Assembly: GCF_009727155.1 (NCBI RefSeq) | Contig: NZ_WNWM01000002.1 | Span: 4,712,001-4,776,000 of the forward strand | Length of the DNA: 64,000 nt | DNA from: Pseudoduganella dura | GTDB lineage: Bacteria; Pseudomonadota; Gammaproteobacteria; Burkholderiales; Burkholderiaceae_D | Reading direction: 5' to 3' | In this document: piece by piece, positions 62,216 to 64,000 of the stretch | Layout: every line of letters starts with the position of its first letter | Numbering within the stretch: position 1 is the stretch's first letter | Made by a program: the position numbers and the translations under genes | The notes under the pieces: generated by a model | Told to the model about the DNA's origin: nothing | The model's database searches: none | Seen by the model: only the letters and a program-made list of their open reading frames with translations

Positions 62216-64000
62216 ATGAATACCCATCTTTCCCACGACGTCCGCATCGGCGGCATGAGTTGCGCGGCGTGCGCCGGCCGTGTCGAGAAGGCCCTGGCCG
62301 CCGTGCCCGGCGTGCGCAGCGCCAGCGTCAACCTGGCGACCGAGACGGCGCGGGTCGAAACCGCGGCGCCGCTGGCGTTCGACGCGCTGCGCACCGCCGT
62401 CGAGAACGCCGGCTTCGAAGCCGCGCCGGTCGACACGGCGGCAGCGCCCGGGGCGGAGCCCCCGGACGATGCCGGAGGCACCGTGCACGACTGGCTGCGC
62501 GGCGCCAATCACGGGTTGCCGGTCGTGTTGTCGGCATTGCTGTCGCTGCCGCTGGCCGCGCCGATGCTGCTCGCGCCCCTCGGCGTGCACTGGATGGCCG
62601 CGCCGTGGCTGCAATGGCTGCTGGCCACGCCGGTGCAGTTCCTGTTCGGGGCGCGCTTTTACCGCGCCGGCTGGCACGCGGCGAGGGCAGGGGCCGGCAA
62701 CATGGACCTGCTGGTGGCGCTCGGCACCAGCGCCGCGTATGGCCTGTCGGTGTACCTGTTGCTGGCGGGGCATGCCGCGCACCTGTATTTCGAGGCATCG
62801 TCGGCCGTCATCACGCTGGTGCTGCTGGGCAAGTGGCTGGAAGCGCGCGGCAGGCGCCAGACCACCGCGGCGATCCGCGCGCTGCGCACGCTGCGCCCGG
62901 ACTCGGCGCGCGTGCGGCGCAACGGCATCGATGCGGATGTGCCGATCGCCAGCGTACGCCCGGGCGATGTCGTCGTGGTCCGCCCCGGCGAGCGCATCGC
63001 CGTGGATGGCGAAATCGCCGAAGGCGCCAGCGATGTCGACGAGGCGCTGATCACCGGCGAGAGCCTGCCGGTGGCGCGCGGCGCGGGCGACCGCGTGACG
63101 GGCGGCGCGATCAATGGCGCCGGCCTGCTGCTGGTGCGCACCACGGCCACCGGCGCCGAGACCACGCTCGAGCGCATCATCCGCCTGGTCGAGGATGCGC
63201 AGGCGGCCAAGGCGCCGGTGCAGCACCTGGTGGATCGCGTGAGCGCCGTGTTCGTGCCCGTCGTGCTGGCGATCGCCGGGCTGACGCTGGCCGGCTGGTG
63301 GTTCGCCTCGGGCAACCTGGAAACGGCCACGATCAACGCGGTGGCGGTGCTCGTCATCGCCTGCCCGTGCGCGCTGGGCCTGGCCACGCCGGCAGCCATC
63401 ATGGCCGGCACCGGCGTGGCGGCGCGCCACGGCATCCTGATCAAGGATGCGGCGGCGCTGGAAACGGCGCGCGGCATCACCGCCGTGGTGTTCGACAAGA
63501 CCGGCACGCTGACCCAGGGCCGTCCGGTGCTGGCGGTTCTGCGCCCGCACGGCATCGCCGCGGACGGGCTGCTGGCGCTGGCCGCGGCCGTGCAGCGCGG
63601 CAGCGAGCACTCGCTGGCGCGCGCCGTGCTGGATGCGGCGCACGACAGGAAAGTGGACGTGCCGGCGGCCCAGGCCGTGACGGCGCTGCCGGGCCGCGGC
63701 CTGGCGGCGGCGGTCGATGGCCGCGACCTGGTGCTGGGCAGCACGCGGCTGATGACCGAGCGCCGGATCGACCTGGCGCCGCTGCAGGGCGAGGCGGCGC
63801 GGCTCGAACAGTCCGGCCACACCGTGTCGTGGCTGGCCGATGCCGGCGCATGCCAGTTGCTGGGCCTGCTCGCCTTCAACGATCCGCCCAAGCCGACGGC
63901 GCGCGCGGCGGTGGCGCGGCTGCATGCGCAAGGCATCGCGACCACGATGCTGACGGGCGATAACGCCGGCAGTGCCCGGGCGGTGGCGGAGGCGACCGGC
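62216..64000 (+). CDS. copA: copper-translocating P1B-type ATPase CopA, N-terminal part (runs off right edge)
   Basis: The first 595 codons of a heavy-metal P-type ATPase. There is one N-terminal metal-binding domain ([18 protein letters not shown]-x-x-C), then membrane helices. The actuator motif is [12 protein letters not shown], the intramembrane metal site is [14 protein letters not shown] (C-P-C, copper/silver type), the phosphorylation site is [10 protein letters not shown] (Asp), and the nucleotide domain HP motif is [10 protein letters not shown], with MLTGDN near the edge. CopA exports Cu(I) from the cytoplasm. AGGAG lies upstream of the ATG at 62216. The C-terminus lies outside the window. 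Confidence 0.95.
   Translation, partial: MNTHLSHDVRIGGMSCAACAGRVEKALAAVPGVRSASVNLATETARVETAAPLAFDALRTAVENAGFEAAPVDTAAAPGAEPPDDAGGTVHDWLRGANHGLPVVLSALLSLPLAAPMLLAPLGVHWMAAPWLQWLLATPVQFLFGARFYRAGWHAARAGAGNMDLLVALGTSAAYGLSVYLLLAGHAAHLYFEASSAVITLVLLGKWLEARGRRQTTAAIRALRTLRPDSARVRRNGIDADVPIASVRPGDVVVVRPGERIAVDGEIAEGASDVDEALITGESLPVARGAGDRVTGGAINGAGLLLVRTTATGAETTLERIIRLVEDAQAAKAPVQHLVDRVSAVFVPVVLAIAGLTLAGWWFASGNLETATINAVAVLVIACPCALGLATPAAIMAGTGVAARHGILIKDAAALETARGITAVVFDKTGTLTQGRPVLAVLRPHGIAADGLLALAAAVQRGSEHSLARAVLDAAHDRKVDVPAAQAVTALPGRGLAAAVDGRDLVLGSTRLMTERRIDLAPLQGEAARLEQSGHTVSWLADAGACQLLGLLAFNDPPKPTARAAVARLHAQGIATTMLTGDNAGSARAVAEATG

Overview
The window is a gene-dense, high-GC chromosomal segment from a betaproteobacterium. 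Gene content and order (rpsF-priB-rpsR-rplI-dnaB; truA-trpF-trpB-trpA-accD-folC-SPOR-cvpA-purF; leuC-entericidin-leuD-leuB-asd-fimV; isolated cheZ-cheA) fit the Oxalobacteraceae, probably Massilia or a close relative. This is inferred from protein character and synteny; no database was searched.

Layout. 1-2.2 kb: the start of mutS (minus), then a small low-GC island with a type VI secretion module (frameshifted hcp, a murein endopeptidase-like effector, a putative periplasmic immunity protein) and a hipA remnant. 2.2-9.2 kb: a monooxygenase-fold protein, an HDOD protein, free-Met-sulfoxide reductase, two overlapping sensor kinases and a MAPEG protein. 9.3-17.1 kb: recQ followed by the four-gene ligase-associated repair operon (MBL exonuclease, ATP-dependent ligase, DEXH helicase, PdeM), joined by overlapping stops and starts. 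17.3-18.5 kb: small stress-type proteins. 18.7-25.2 kb: two iron-responsive blocks. A near-ideal Fur box precedes PepSY-TM, DUF2271, DUF4198, ApbE and a membrane flavoreductase, and a second Fur-like site precedes hemP, a hypothetical gene and a DUF2325 gene. 25.3-31 kb: an FNR-type regulator, a NarL-type response regulator, a universal stress protein, cheZ and cheA.

31-50.6 kb is mostly core biosynthesis: leucine genes, asd, fimV, truA, tryptophan genes, accD, folC, a SPOR protein, cvpA (its tail appears frameshifted in a C run), purF, a PLP sulfhydrylase-type enzyme and a secreted aspartyl-protease-like protein. 50.7-56.7 kb holds lexA with two adjacent LexA boxes, the ribosomal/primosomal cluster, dnaB, and a DUF47-Pit phosphate pair. 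56.7-64 kb holds a BASS-type transporter, small genes, a three-gene minus-strand unit (MBL hydrolase, GAF plus degenerate GspE-like ATPase, membrane protein) and the first 595 codons of a CopA-type P-ATPase behind a possible CueR-type promoter.

The most noteworthy systems are: (i) the Fur-controlled operon in which the DUF2271 protein carries a D-G-V-S-G-A-T motif matching the ApbE flavinylation site, suggesting a periplasmic covalent-FMN electron path tied to iron; (ii) the orphan type VI effector/immunity module with a broken Hcp; (iii) the MBL/GAF-GspE-like/membrane unit, whose ATPase has lost the Walker B glutamate and His box but kept its zinc cysteines; and (iv) a recurring GTAGG-N6-CCTAC palindrome upstream of unrelated genes.
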